DNA of 64,000 bases from Sulfurospirillaceae bacterium (GCA_028684065.1 JAQUGO010000002.1:310001-374000), one strand, 5' to 3'; positions 51,058 through 59,830 are shown, counted from the stretch's first letter. Translations and numbers: made by a program. The notes: generated by a model not told the origin, from the sequence alone.

Positions 51058-51624
51058 TTACCTCTTCCCCTCAATATGCTCAATCAACTCTTCAATCACA
51101 TCCACATAATCTTGCTCATTTCCACTCGCTTTTGCGGCTAAGATGGCCCCTTCGACTGTAGAGGTGATGAATAGGGCAAGTTTTCGTGTATTACACGGTT
51201 GCATCTCTTTAGCTTCAATGGCTTTATCTAAAATAGCTTTCACATTCGTCCGGAAGTCTTCATAAATCGCCTTCATTAGAGTATTAAAATCTTCATCGAT
51301 ATTGGACATCTCTTGCACTATGTTAGCGATGGGACATCCACGTTTAAAATCTCTTACGGAAGTATCACGTAAACGTGTGTAAAACTCTTCAAGAAAACCA
51401 TCAGTATACGTTTCAATATAACGGTATTTTTCAGCATTTTTTTGCAGTATTGTCTCTTCAATGGCGGCAAGTGCCATCTCTTTTTTATTGGCAAAGTAAT
51501 GGTACATTGAGCCTTTGTGCACACATGCTTTGGCTAAGATATCCGTAAGCGATGCTCCTTGATAGCCATGCGAATAGACTTCATCAAAAGTTGCACGGAT
51601 AAGCTTGTCGCGTGTGGTTTCCAT
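51058..51624 (-). CDS. TetR-family transcriptional regulator
   Basis: 188 residues. N-terminal helix-turn-helix GYQGASLTDILAKACVHKGSMYHYFANKKEMA; C-terminal ligand domain of the TetR_C AcrR/NemR-like type (CPIANIVQEMS, FITSTVEGAILAAKAS). It is divergent from the isochorismatase gene, and two inverted repeats lie between, so repression of that pair and of itself is the simplest model. Confidence 0.9.
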   Translation of the reverse strand: METTRDKLIRATFDEVYSHGYQGASLTDILAKACVHKGSMYHYFANKKEMALAAIEETILQKNAEKYRYIETYTDGFLEEFYTRLRDTSVRDFKRGCPIANIVQEMSNIDEDFNTLMKAIYEDFRTNVKAILDKAIEAKEMQPCNTRKLALFITSTVEGAILAAKASGNEQDYVDVIEELIEHIEGKR

Positions 51625-51673
51625 CTCTTTTTCCTTTTGTCATTGTTTGGATTATAGCATAATTTTACACCAC

Positions 51674-51689
51674 TTGACTAATCAGTCAA
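51674..51689. promoter_or_regulatory. TetR-type operator, copy 1
   Basis: TTGACTAATCAGTCAA: 6-bp arms TTGACT/AGTCAA around four bases, in the divergent TetR/isochorismatase intergenic region. Confidence 0.7.
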
Positions 51690-51707
51690 TTTTGGTTAAA
51701 CTTCTAC

Positions 51708-51723
51708 TTGACCAAACAGTCAA
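51708..51723. promoter_or_regulatory. TetR-type operator, copy 2
   Basis: TTGACCAAACAGTCAA: arms TTGAC/GTCAA, 34 bases from copy 1 (about three helical turns) and 19 bases before the isochorismatase start. Confidence 0.7.
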
Positions 51724-51741
51724 GCCTTTGAAGGAGATTTG

Positions 51742-52302
51742 ATGAAACGCGCTCTTATCGTTATTGATGTACAAAATGAATACTTTAGTGGTGGTGCTTT
51801 ACCAATCACTTATCCACCAAACAGTTTTGAACATATCAAAAGCGCTATAGATGAGGCGCAAAGAGCAGGTATCCTAATCGTTTTAGTGCAACACACGAGC
51901 CTCAAAGAAAATGCAGGTGCATTTGTACGAGGAAGTAAGACGTGGGAATTTCACGATGAGATTAAAAAGGTTACACCCGATCTCTATATCGAAAAGCACC
52001 ATGCAAGCTCTTTTGTAGGAACCGATTTACATTGGAGGCTACGAAACCTTGGCATTGACACGGTTACCATTGTAGGGTATATGACCCAAAACTGTTGTGA
52101 TGCTACGGCACGTGAAGCTTCACAATTAGGGTTTTCTGTTGAATTTTTAAGTGATGCCAATGGCACATTGGCATTTGAAAACAATGCAGGAAACGTGAGT
52201 GCAGAAGAATTACATAGAGCATTTTTAGTTGCTCAGGCATTTGGATTTAGTCGCGTTTTAACGCTTGAAGAATGGATACAAACTCTTAAAAAGGATAGAT
52301 AA
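51742..52302 (+). CDS. Isochorismatase-family cysteine hydrolase
   Basis: 186 residues. Triad residues fit Asp9 (LIVIDVQNEYF), Lys85 (IEKHHASSF) and Cys118 (GYMTQNCCDATARE). The substrate could be a nicotinamide-like or other amide. ATG 51742 has AAGGAG five bases upstream. The next gene starts in its stop codon (TAATG). The TetR operators just upstream imply induction by a xenobiotic or electrophile. Confidence 0.88.
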   Translation: MKRALIVIDVQNEYFSGGALPITYPPNSFEHIKSAIDEAQRAGILIVLVQHTSLKENAGAFVRGSKTWEFHDEIKKVTPDLYIEKHHASSFVGTDLHWRLRNLGIDTVTIVGYMTQNCCDATAREASQLGFSVEFLSDANGTLAFENNAGNVSAEELHRAFLVAQAFGFSRVLTLEEWIQTLKKDR

Positions 52303-52835
52303 TGCCACTGATTAACACTGTCAAACCAGAAGATGCTACAGGGGAACTTGAAGAACTCTACACGCAAATCAAAGCGTTTAGAGGACATGTCAGTAACTCT
52401 GCTCAAATTTTTAGCTCTTCACCTGAGCTTTTAAAACAACAAATGTCATTTATCGGCCATTATCTCAATCACAAAGGCCTATCAATGGCACTTTTGGCAA
52501 GTATCAGAATACTCATATCGGATACCAACAACTGTTCGTATTGTGTAGATTTTAATGCTTCTATGTTGATGAATCTTCTCAATTGGACACCAAAAGAAGT
52601 TGAAGCATTGCGCAAAAATCCGATGAATGCCAATCTAAGTGACAAAGAAAAAGGTATGCTCATTTTTGTACTTAAAGCCGTACGTACTCCACACGATGTC
52701 AATGCAGAAGACATCAAACATTTGCATGCCCTAGGATATGATGATAGTGAGATTCTTGATGCAACCAACCACGGGGCTCGCATGCTTGCTGTCGATATTA
52801 TCTTTGATGCGTTTAAAATAGAAAAAGATTTTTAA
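52302..52835 (+). CDS. Carboxymuconolactone decarboxylase/AhpD-like protein
   Basis: 177 residues, all helical. The AhpD-type redox motif CSYC (Cys78, Cys81) lies in NNCSYCVDFNASM. Members act as alkylhydroperoxidases or peroxidase-linked reductases. Coupled by one base to the isochorismatase gene and under the same TetR operators, so a joint oxidative or xenobiotic response is likely (inference). Confidence 0.85.
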   Translation: MPLINTVKPEDATGELEELYTQIKAFRGHVSNSAQIFSSSPELLKQQMSFIGHYLNHKGLSMALLASIRILISDTNNCSYCVDFNASMLMNLLNWTPKEVEALRKNPMNANLSDKEKGMLIFVLKAVRTPHDVNAEDIKHLHALGYDDSEILDATNHGARMLAVDIIFDAFKIEKDF

Positions 52836-52840
52836 CACGG

Positions 52841-52868
52841 TGCAACCCTTTACATGTAAAGGGTTGCA
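52841..52868 (+). terminator. Perfect 28-bp palindrome acting as terminator
   Basis: Arms TGCAACCCTTTACA / TGTAAAGGGTTGCA with no spacer; as a hairpin it leaves only a tight loop at CATG. It begins 5 bases after the AhpD-like stop and is followed by AACATTTTTAATTC. Its centre is one copy of TTACATGTAA. Confidence 0.75.
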
Positions 52869-52950
52869 TGAACATTTTTAATTCTTTGGTTTCATCTAAA
52901 TACAGTTAAGCTATAGTATAATCACACAATTTTATTAAGGCTTATTGCGT

Positions 52951-54534
52951 ATGATTCATAACGAAATTTTTTATCTTTTTTCCATTATTTCTGTCGGCTA
53001 TATCTTTGGAAATATCAAAATACGTGGTTTTTCACTTGATGTAACAGCGATGCTCATTGTTGCACTCATCGCTGGGCATTATGGTATGGTTATCTCTGAG
53101 GATTTTAAATTTTTTGGACTGGCTATTTTTATCTATGCGGTTGGACTACAATCTGGACCTGGTTTTTTTGACACCATTAAAAACGAAGGGGTTAAACTCA
53201 ATATTATTGCCTTCGCACTTCTTCTGCTTATTTTTATTTTAGTCTATAGTATCGGTTATAGCTTTGCTCTACCATCGACCATTATCGAAGGTATTTTTAC
53301 AGGTTCGTTAACTTCTGTCCCTGCGCTTGCGGCTGCACTTGAGATTAAAGATGACCCGACTATCTCGGTTATCTTTGGTGTTGTTTACCCCTTTTGTATT
53401 GTAGCAACAGTGCTTTTTATACGTATTTTACCGATGCTCTTTCATGTGGACATGGAAAAAGAAATTGAAGAGTATGAATCTACCCAAAAGATACGCTATC
53501 CTGATATTTTTACGAAAAATTTTCGCATCAGTAATGAGAACTTTAGAGAGGGCGAAATCAAAAAATCGCAAATCGAAGGGATGACTTCCACCGTCATTGA
53601 ACGCATCCAATCAAGTGAAACAATAGACCATGAAGCCGATGATGCCATTTTGCGATTTGATGATATTATTCGCGTTTCAGGGACAGAAGAGCAACTGGCC
53701 AATCTAAGCATTATTTTAGGTCACGAGATTAGCGAAGAACATACGTTTCAAGATAATATGAAAGTTTTTAGATTACTGACGACCTCCAAAGAGATTGTTG
53801 GTAAAAAAATTGGTACCATTAAAGAACTTACCTCTTTACGAGCACTCATCACTAAAGTTAGACGTGCAGGTATTGATATTCCAGCATATCCAAGTTTAAC
53901 CCTAAGACTTGGCGATAAACTTTACGTAGTGGCTCCTGAGATTTACAGTGAGAAAGTGATTAAACTTATTGGAAATGACCTTTTAAAATACCCCGCTGCA
54001 GATTTTCTACCTATTTCTTTGGGAGTTGTTTTTGGCATCATCGTCGGAAGCATTCCTTTTACAATTCCAGGGGTAGGCATCATTAAATTAAGCTTTGTAG
54101 GTGGTATTCTTATCACAGCACTTATTTTGGGAAGACTTGGCAGAGTTGGGCCTATCGTATGGAACCTTTCACCACACTCAACCACACTGCTTAAAACACT
54201 TGGACAGCTTATTTTCATGGCAACGATTGGAACCAATGCAGGCAAATATCTTGTGGCATCGCTTCAAACGCATGGCTTTTTACCTGTTTGGATTGCTCTT
54301 TTTGCACTGATTCTTTCGCTTGCATTTGTTGCACTCATTTGTCGAAGACTTCTTAAAATGAATTTTCTCAATATCTTAGGTTTGCTTTCAGGTGCTATGA
54401 CTTCCACGCCTTCACTGACAATGGCTAACAACATTACCAAAACGGACTATCCTTCCATCGCTTATGCGGCAGTCTATCCCCTAGGACTTGTTATCGTCAT
54501 CGTACTAGCACAAATGGGCATAAAGATAATGTAA
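52951..54534 (+). CDS. AspT/YidE-type transporter with TrkA-C domains
   Basis: About 527 residues. N-terminal block of five or six helices (LIVALIAGHYG, VGLQSGPGFF, GSLTSVPALAAALE), a central pair of RCK_C/TrkA-C regulatory domains (about 200-345), then a second membrane block (VGGILITALILGRLGRVGPI, SGAMTSTPSLTMA). This is the aspartate:alanine exchanger (AAEx) layout, as in YidE and YbjL. Substrate unknown. Start ATG 52951; a TTG two codons earlier is possible. Confidence 0.85.
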   Translation: MIHNEIFYLFSIISVGYIFGNIKIRGFSLDVTAMLIVALIAGHYGMVISEDFKFFGLAIFIYAVGLQSGPGFFDTIKNEGVKLNIIAFALLLLIFILVYSIGYSFALPSTIIEGIFTGSLTSVPALAAALEIKDDPTISVIFGVVYPFCIVATVLFIRILPMLFHVDMEKEIEEYESTQKIRYPDIFTKNFRISNENFREGEIKKSQIEGMTSTVIERIQSSETIDHEADDAILRFDDIIRVSGTEEQLANLSIILGHEISEEHTFQDNMKVFRLLTTSKEIVGKKIGTIKELTSLRALITKVRRAGIDIPAYPSLTLRLGDKLYVVAPEIYSEKVIKLIGNDLLKYPAADFLPISLGVVFGIIVGSIPFTIPGVGIIKLSFVGGILITALILGRLGRVGPIVWNLSPHSTTLLKTLGQLIFMATIGTNAGKYLVASLQTHGFLPVWIALFALILSLAFVALICRRLLKMNFLNILGLLSGAMTSTPSLTMANNITKTDYPSIAYAAVYPLGLVIVIVLAQMGIKIM

Positions 54535-54536
54535 CC

Positions 54537-55013
54537 ATGCATATGACTATTCTAACGCATAACGAGTGGTTGGATAGTTATATACTTAACAAAGAATTCT
54601 CTTTAAAAGCAGGTATTTCTTCCAATGCCTATCGGTATTGGAAAGATGGGGAAGCTGCAAAATTTGACGATGCGCGGGTCGTATTTCTTAAAAAAGAGAA
54701 CATCCTACCAAAATATCAAGCCATTGCTCAAACATGTACCAACCTTGCAGGAATGGTACAATCTCAAGCGTTTTGTAAATACACAGGTCTTGCCTCTTCC
54801 CATCTGACCCAAACCAATAACTCATGTGTTTATCACATGCTAGATATTATTGAGGTATGTGATGTTAAATTTGTTAATCTCAAAAAATTTTACGATGACT
54901 TGCAGCTTGACTACCACTATCATATTTACATTGAGAAATGCAAATATTTTGGTCCTTCACCGCTGGAAAAAAAGATTAAACTTTCTAATGGTATCTGCGT
55001 TGGATACTATTAA
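54537..55013 (+). CDS. Protein of unknown function downstream of the AspT-type transporter
   Basis: 158 residues. Begins two bases after the transporter stop, so probably co-translated. Residues 20-40 (EFSLKAGISSNAYRYWKDGEA) look like a helix-turn-helix DNA-binding segment, and a similar pattern recurs around 78-92 (AFCKYTGLASSHLTQ). It has four or five scattered cysteines. A regulator is possible. I do not recognise the family. It ends 190 bases before the integrative element. Confidence 0.65.
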   Translation: MHMTILTHNEWLDSYILNKEFSLKAGISSNAYRYWKDGEAAKFDDARVVFLKKENILPKYQAIAQTCTNLAGMVQSQAFCKYTGLASSHLTQTNNSCVYHMLDIIEVCDVKFVNLKKFYDDLQLDYHYHIYIEKCKYFGPSPLEKKIKLSNGICVGYY

Positions 55014-55201
55014 AAAGTTTTATAAAATAATCACAATTTTTACTAAATCATAAAAAGAAAAAGAAACTACCCCTATTAACGATATTAAAAGCCTCATTTT
55101 TACCCTCAGTTGTATAGTTTCTCAGACAATGTGGACACGATTTGGTCACAGTGGAAAATAGGTGCTTTGCAAATGCTTAAAATATGGGGTTGAAAATGTA
55201 G
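55014..55201. other. Intergenic stretch before the integrated element
   Basis: No gene seen; ordinary AT-rich sequence leading to the tRNA-derived repeat at 55202. Confidence 0.5.
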
Positions 55202-55224
55202 TGGCGGGCAGAGGGGGATTCGAA
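55202..55224. repeat. Distal attachment repeat (tRNA-Ser 3'-end copy)
   Basis: A 23-bp exact copy of the last 23 bases of tRNA-Ser(GGA) (also at 59831-59853), starting TGGCGGGCAGAGGGGG. It has no tRNA body next to it, so it marks the far end of an insertion. Confidence 0.93.
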
Positions 55225-55580
55225 TTTTAATCCCTCTTTCATAAAAGCCCATAAAAGCGAAGTTTCTAGTAACTCTTTTGTACAATATTAGCTTATTTTA
55301 GCCTATAGTTATGGCACTATAGTGGCACTGTAAGGCATTTCAAAAAGCCAATAAATTATACAACACAGTGTGTTATGTTTACGGGAATGGGGTAGGTATC
55401 TCTATATTGTCAAACAAATAGCAATTCTAGTTATATAAAATTCTCTAAAAAGCCTAAAATACGAATAGCCTTTTAAAAATATACACCTCTTTCTGTTCTT
55501 TATTAGACAGCTTTTCTACATCTCTTATTATGTAGAAATTTTATCATTTTCATGCCTTAATAAATGTAGCTAAGTCATTG
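55225..55580. other. Non-coding left end of the element
   Basis: No gene. It holds an arm-site candidate ATAGTGGCACTG at 55319-55330 (with a second GGCACT just before it) and a small hairpin AACAC/GTGTT near 55365. An integrase/excisionase binding region is likely. Confidence 0.5.
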
Positions 55581-56387
55581 TTAGTTGCATAAGTTTTGGG
55601 AACCAAGAAGTTCGGCACTGATTCCAGAATTTTTTCTTGTAATATTGAATATGTATTTACCTTGTGATGTTATTTTATCCGCAGCCTCTTTAGGGGTCAT
55701 TGCTAAAGTCCTTAGATTAATTTCAAAAATAAGAGCATCAATTGGCCACCTATAAAGTTGACTAAAATATATTTGTGCCTTTATATCTTCTTGATGAAAC
55801 TTGTTTTGTGCTAAATCAGAAATTTCTTTACGCAATGAAACCCTTTGACATCTGTATTTTGCAATAACATCATAATAATCATTAAAGGCTTTAGATGTAT
55901 CAGTGCCATATACTCCATTATATAATTTAGCCCAAAAAAGAATTAATTCTGAATAGAGAGATTTCATATTTGAATATTGAGCTGGACTAATTTTTTGTTT
56001 CAAATCTTCTAAATTATGCAAAAGCAACGTAGGATAAGAGTCATATTCAAGTTGATATAATAATCTACTAAATTCATCTTCAGTTGGGAATGAAGAAGTT
56101 TTTTTTTCTATCGTTTCTTTTATGATTTGCTCTTCATATTGTTTGGCATATGTTTTAATACCATTATTAATCATTTCTATAACATAGGGGTCGCTAGTTC
56201 CAACTTGTTTTGCAAATATTTTAATAAGTGGTCTGCTTAAACTAGTTAGAGGCATATAACTTATCATATAAAAGATGATTAAAATAGGGATAAAAACACC
56301 TAAAGATATAAAAAAACTTTCTAAACTTTTATAGGACAGCGGCTTTATTTCGCGCCATAACCATAGTAAACTTTCTTTTATCTTCAT
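55581..56387 (-). CDS. Unknown membrane-anchored protein carried by the element
   Basis: 268 residues. One strong transmembrane helix at about 24-45 (SFFISLGVFIPILIIFYMIS) follows a basic N-terminus; the remaining ~220 residues are helical and soluble, with charged stretches (QIIKETIEKKTS) and a Cys in the tail. No family recognised. It is the only cargo gene, transcribed away from rep. Single cargo genes of such elements often serve phage defence, exclusion or host fitness; that is inference, not seen. Confidence 0.75.
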   Translation of the reverse strand: MKIKESLLWLWREIKPLSYKSLESFFISLGVFIPILIIFYMISYMPLTSLSRPLIKIFAKQVGTSDPYVIEMINNGIKTYAKQYEEQIIKETIEKKTSSFPTEDEFSRLLYQLEYDSYPTLLLHNLEDLKQKISPAQYSNMKSLYSELILFWAKLYNGVYGTDTSKAFNDYYDVIAKYRCQRVSLRKEISDLAQNKFHQEDIKAQIYFSQLYRWPIDALIFEINLRTLAMTPKEAADKITSQGKYIFNITRKNSGISAELLGSQNLCN

Positions 56388-57064
56388 GAGTTTTCCTTAA
56401 AATAAAATCATTATATAAAATTTTTACTTATATAAAACAAATAAGTGTTTAGGCAAAAGTCTAAAAATTAAGATTTCAGGCTAAGTACAATTTTGGCTTT
56501 TTAAAAATAATTCTCAGTGCCATATGTTATGGACTAATACATATACTTGACAGTTATTTTTAAACTTGATAAAATTTCTCCACGCTAATTTAATTAGCAA
56601 ATTTTCGGTTCCAAATGAACTGTAAAAAGGTAAGTAAAAAAGAATAAAAGCACTATAAGAACATTAAAAGCACATTCTAGGCACTAAACGTCGCTCATAG
56701 GTACGAAAAGGCATCAGCTAAAAATACACCGCTAAAAGACAAAAAAGCCACTAAAAGCTACAACATTCATAAAACCAGCATTAAAATAAATTAAAAACCA
56801 TTAGATACTATTGCCACAGTATATCATCAAGCCTTCAATCTGCGTGGCAAGGACTTTGTCCTGCGTAAGCAGTAAGAAGGCGAAGCCTTGATCTAAACCA
56901 CTACAGCTTGTCTGTAGGGGCACAACGAGCTAAAAGTATTAGCTCTGTTAAATGGTTAATCGAGGCACTAGGTGGATGATGAAGGGGGTATATTGTATTA
57001 CCCCCTTAGAAACGACAAATAGTATAAAATGCAGATTATGTGGAACCTCATTAATGAGGTTAAA
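56388..57064 (+). promoter_or_regulatory. Long structured leader of the rep gene, with promoter and possible origin
   Basis: Noncoding, 677 bases. TTGACA (56547-56552), 17 bases, TAAAAT (56570-56575) is a near-consensus sigma-70 promoter, unusual for this phylum. Hairpins follow: GCTAAT/ATTAGC at 56584-56598; a nested stem at 56831-56881 (GCCTTC/GAAGGC, CTGC/GCAG, AGGAC/GTCCT); CTACAG/CTGTAG at 56901-56917; GAGCTAA/TTAGCTC at 56927-56945; AAGGGGGTA/TACCCCCTT at 56982-57007. Repeats TAAAAGCAC occur at 56645 and 56665. The rep ATG at 57065 has GAGGT upstream. An attenuated leader controlled by antisense RNA, or an origin, would fit. Confidence 0.6.
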
Positions 57065-58453
57065 ATGTCTAAAAAAAATAAGACTATGGTGTCAGCTAAT
57101 GTTGCTCTTTCAAAGAGTTATGATTTTAAAACGGTAAGTGGCGTAGATACTCTGTATTACTACTTACCATCAAATGAGGATTATCTTTTTTTCTTTGCTG
57201 ATTTAGAAGCTCAAATATTAGCCAAACAAGAAGAGTTAGGCGGATATATTCCTAAAGATACTTTTATCATAAGCATTGGCGAAAAAGAGTTTTACTACAA
57301 TGGAAGAAGTAAGGGTTTTTACTTCTTTGTTGATACATCAAGATGGCTTCGTGTTGGTTTTAAAGATTCAAAAAACATTGCAAATGTACACGATATATTT
57401 ATTCAATTAGAGTCTAGTGGAATCTATCTTCTTGGTATTGTTAAGCTTTTTAACTATATTAATGACTCCCTTTTAGCTTCAATTTCTTCTAATGTGCCAC
57501 AAATCACGCGGATTGATTATAATATTTTTTGCCAATATGACCTTAGTCAGGTTATCAATAAAGAATATATTGTCAGTCGTAAACGGTACAACCGCAGGGA
57601 TGATGGTGGAAGGCGTGGTTATCAATCACTTAAAATTGGCAAAGCTCCTTTTTTATTACGTCTTTACGATAAAAAAGAAGAACTTAAAAACTTAGAAAAA
57701 CGCCCTTTAATGGAGTTTTACTTTGTACAAAATGGTCTTAATCTAAGTGAGCCTATATGGAACTTTGAGTTTGAATGCCATAGAGACTTTCTCAAAGGTT
57801 TTAAGATTGAAAGTGTTGAAGATGCCCTAAGTAATGCTGAGATGCTTTTTCATCGTTTTATGAAGATGATACGTCTTGTAGATATATCCACGCTTTCACA
57901 AAGTGATTATGATGCAGGAAGACTTTATCGAGGGAAAACAGATGCTTTATGGGAGTATATAGATAACGCTTACACGTTTAAAGCGATACCTCAATCGTAT
58001 GAAACGCTAGAGAGGATTATACCACCTAAAAAGGAATACGATTCGCAAGCTTTTCTCAAAGAGTTTGAGATACTGCTTAATAAAGGTGTTGAAAACCATA
58101 TTATGATTTCTCATCATGAAATAAAAGATATTTTACGTGAGAGTAGTCTATGGCTTACCAAAAGAACTCAAAAACTGCTCGCACCGTTTAAACCTCTTCC
58201 TCTTATTGTAGACGATACAAACTATCTTTTAACAAGGAACAATACACCCGTTAAAACTATTCCACCAAAGCTAACGCTCTTAAGTACTGCAACGCTTCAA
58301 GAATGTGAAAGCTCTCTTATTAGAGCTTTACATAGTGAACTCAGCGAAAAAGATACGGATATCTCCCTTATTATGAAAAACCTCAAACTTATTGAAGCCG
58401 AAATAAAAAATCGTAAGTATGAGCAAAAGGAGCTTGAACTATGGCAAGTATAG
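57065..58453 (+). CDS. Rep_trans-like rolling-circle replication initiator
   Basis: 462 residues from ATG 57065 (an upstream in-frame start at 57029 has no better ribosome-binding site). Segments fitting the pT181/phage Rep_trans family are TRIDYN (148-153), LYDKKEEL (200-207) and FEFECHRDFLKGF (234-246), the usual DNA-binding/nicking core. The last third is helical and charged. It would nick an origin on the excised circle. No strong sequence test is available here, so the family call rests on motif order. Its end overlaps the excisionase-like gene by 13 bases. Confidence 0.65.
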   Translation: MSKKNKTMVSANVALSKSYDFKTVSGVDTLYYYLPSNEDYLFFFADLEAQILAKQEELGGYIPKDTFIISIGEKEFYYNGRSKGFYFFVDTSRWLRVGFKDSKNIANVHDIFIQLESSGIYLLGIVKLFNYINDSLLASISSNVPQITRIDYNIFCQYDLSQVINKEYIVSRKRYNRRDDGGRRGYQSLKIGKAPFLLRLYDKKEELKNLEKRPLMEFYFVQNGLNLSEPIWNFEFECHRDFLKGFKIESVEDALSNAEMLFHRFMKMIRLVDISTLSQSDYDAGRLYRGKTDALWEYIDNAYTFKAIPQSYETLERIIPPKKEYDSQAFLKEFEILLNKGVENHIMISHHEIKDILRESSLWLTKRTQKLLAPFKPLPLIVDDTNYLLTRNNTPVKTIPPKLTLLSTATLQECESSLIRALHSELSEKDTDISLIMKNLKLIEAEIKNRKYEQKELELWQV

Positions 58454-58830
58454 AGCTCATCACCAAAGAGGACATAGAAGAGTTAAAAGCCCTCATTATT
58501 GGTTATGCCAAACCATTGATGACCGTTGAAGAGGTTGCAGGTTATTTGCGCCTCTCTCCGCATACTATTCGGCATAAAATTGCCGACCAAACTTTTATTC
58601 TTGGAGTACATTATTCAGATAAAGCAGGTAAAATACTATTTGCAAAAGAGAAACTGGATACTTGGCTTTGGGAAACGACTAAGGAGTCAAACAATGTCAG
58701 TATTCAAAAAAAACAATCGGGTGTGGATAGATTTGTTCGCCAATGGTGCGAGAATCAGAAAATCCACGGGTCTGGAGTGGACAGCGTCCAATGTCAAAAA
58801 GGTCGAAAAAGAGCTGATTCCTCAGCTTAA
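58441..58830 (+). CDS. Excisionase-like helix-turn-helix protein
   Basis: 129 residues. The segment LMTVEEVAGYLRLSPHTIRHKI is a MerR/excisionase-type winged helix, and YLRL/FAKEKLDTWL follow as in HTH_17 proteins. Position between rep and int, with overlap of both, fits an Xis. The last ~45 residues are translated from sequence that also encodes the start of the integrase. Confidence 0.75.
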   Translation: MASIELITKEDIEELKALIIGYAKPLMTVEEVAGYLRLSPHTIRHKIADQTFILGVHYSDKAGKILFAKEKLDTWLWETTKESNNVSIQKKQSGVDRFVRQWCENQKIHGSGVDSVQCQKGRKRADSSA

Positions 58831-59767
58831 AATGGGCGTAATGACGGGAACGTTATCACTTCAAAAAGAGCGCATTAAAACGGTGCGCTATTATGCTGAG
58901 TTGTTCATCAAATCGAAAAAACAGACAACGGCACAAAGCACTTATAGTCGTTATGCTTCCATTTTAGAAAGAGTGATTTTATCTACTTTTGGAGATACCC
59001 CCATTCGTGAGATAAAAGTTTCTCATATTGATAGATGGAGAAGCGAGCTTTTACAGCGCTTTAGTGCTAAAACTGTTAAAGAGTATCAAATTGTCTTTAG
59101 AGGTATTTTTCAAAAAGCACTTCACGATGAAGAAGTAGGAAGAAATCCTTTTGATGCGTTGGACTCTTTAAAAGTGAAAAAGCCAACCGTTGTTCCTTTT
59201 ATGCCTTATGAGGTCAAACTCATTTTAGAGACAGCGCAAGGATGGTTTAAGAACTATCTTGCTCTTGGATTTATGACGGGTATGAGAGTCGGTGAAATCG
59301 TTGCGTTAAAATGGAAAAATGTCAATCTTGACACGAGAGAGATTTACGTTTGCGCCTCTAAAACGAAAGGTGTTGAAGGCAGTACCAAAACACAAAGTAG
59401 TATTAGATACATTCCTATCATTGATACGTTAGTACCTTTTATTGAAAGTCAAAAAAAACTTAGTGGTGACAAAGAGTATGTGTTTGTCAATCAATACGGA
59501 AGAGTTTTTTATGATTACAAGACAATAGGTGCTAGGCAATGGACGGATATTTTAAAAGCGTGTAATCTTGCTCATAGAAGAATGTATGAGATGCGCCATA
59601 CATGCGCAACAAATCTTCTAATGAGTGGAAAGTATAGTGTTAATGAGATTGCATCTGTTTTAGGACATACAACACCGCAAATGTTGTTTGAACGTTATAC
59701 GAGAAACATATCAGCGGAAAGAAAACCGTTTAATAAAACAATAGATATTTATGCGGTAAATGCTTAA
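58694..59767 (+). CDS. int: Tyrosine-type integrase
   Basis: 357 residues. An N-terminal arm and core-binding part (SAM-like, about 60-165) precede the catalytic domain: Arg198 (TGMRVGE), Arg301 (YEMRHTCAT, with Tyr instead of the usual His in HxxR), His325 (LGHTTPQ) and nucleophile Tyr335 (ERYTR). ATG 58694 has AAGGAG seven bases upstream; an open frame begins farther up but lies inside the excisionase gene. It ends 63 bases from the tRNA-Ser 3' end, the standard arrangement for an integrase that uses that site. Confidence 0.92.
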   Translation: MSVFKKNNRVWIDLFANGARIRKSTGLEWTASNVKKVEKELIPQLKMGVMTGTLSLQKERIKTVRYYAELFIKSKKQTTAQSTYSRYASILERVILSTFGDTPIREIKVSHIDRWRSELLQRFSAKTVKEYQIVFRGIFQKALHDEEVGRNPFDALDSLKVKKPTVVPFMPYEVKLILETAQGWFKNYLALGFMTGMRVGEIVALKWKNVNLDTREIYVCASKTKGVEGSTKTQSSIRYIPIIDTLVPFIESQKKLSGDKEYVFVNQYGRVFYDYKTIGARQWTDILKACNLAHRRMYEMRHTCATNLLMSGKYSVNEIASVLGHTTPQMLFERYTRNISAERKPFNKTIDIYAVNA

Positions 59768-59830
59768 GTCACCATAGTGTCACTGGGAGTTTTTTATAGC
59801 TTCGAAAGTGCCTAAAATAGAGGGTTAAGA

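Noticed and set aside
58526-58693. N-terminal extension of the integrase into the excisionase-like gene
   Set aside because: Overlaps a coding gene in another frame, has no ribosome-binding site, and the ATG at 58694 has AAGGAG.
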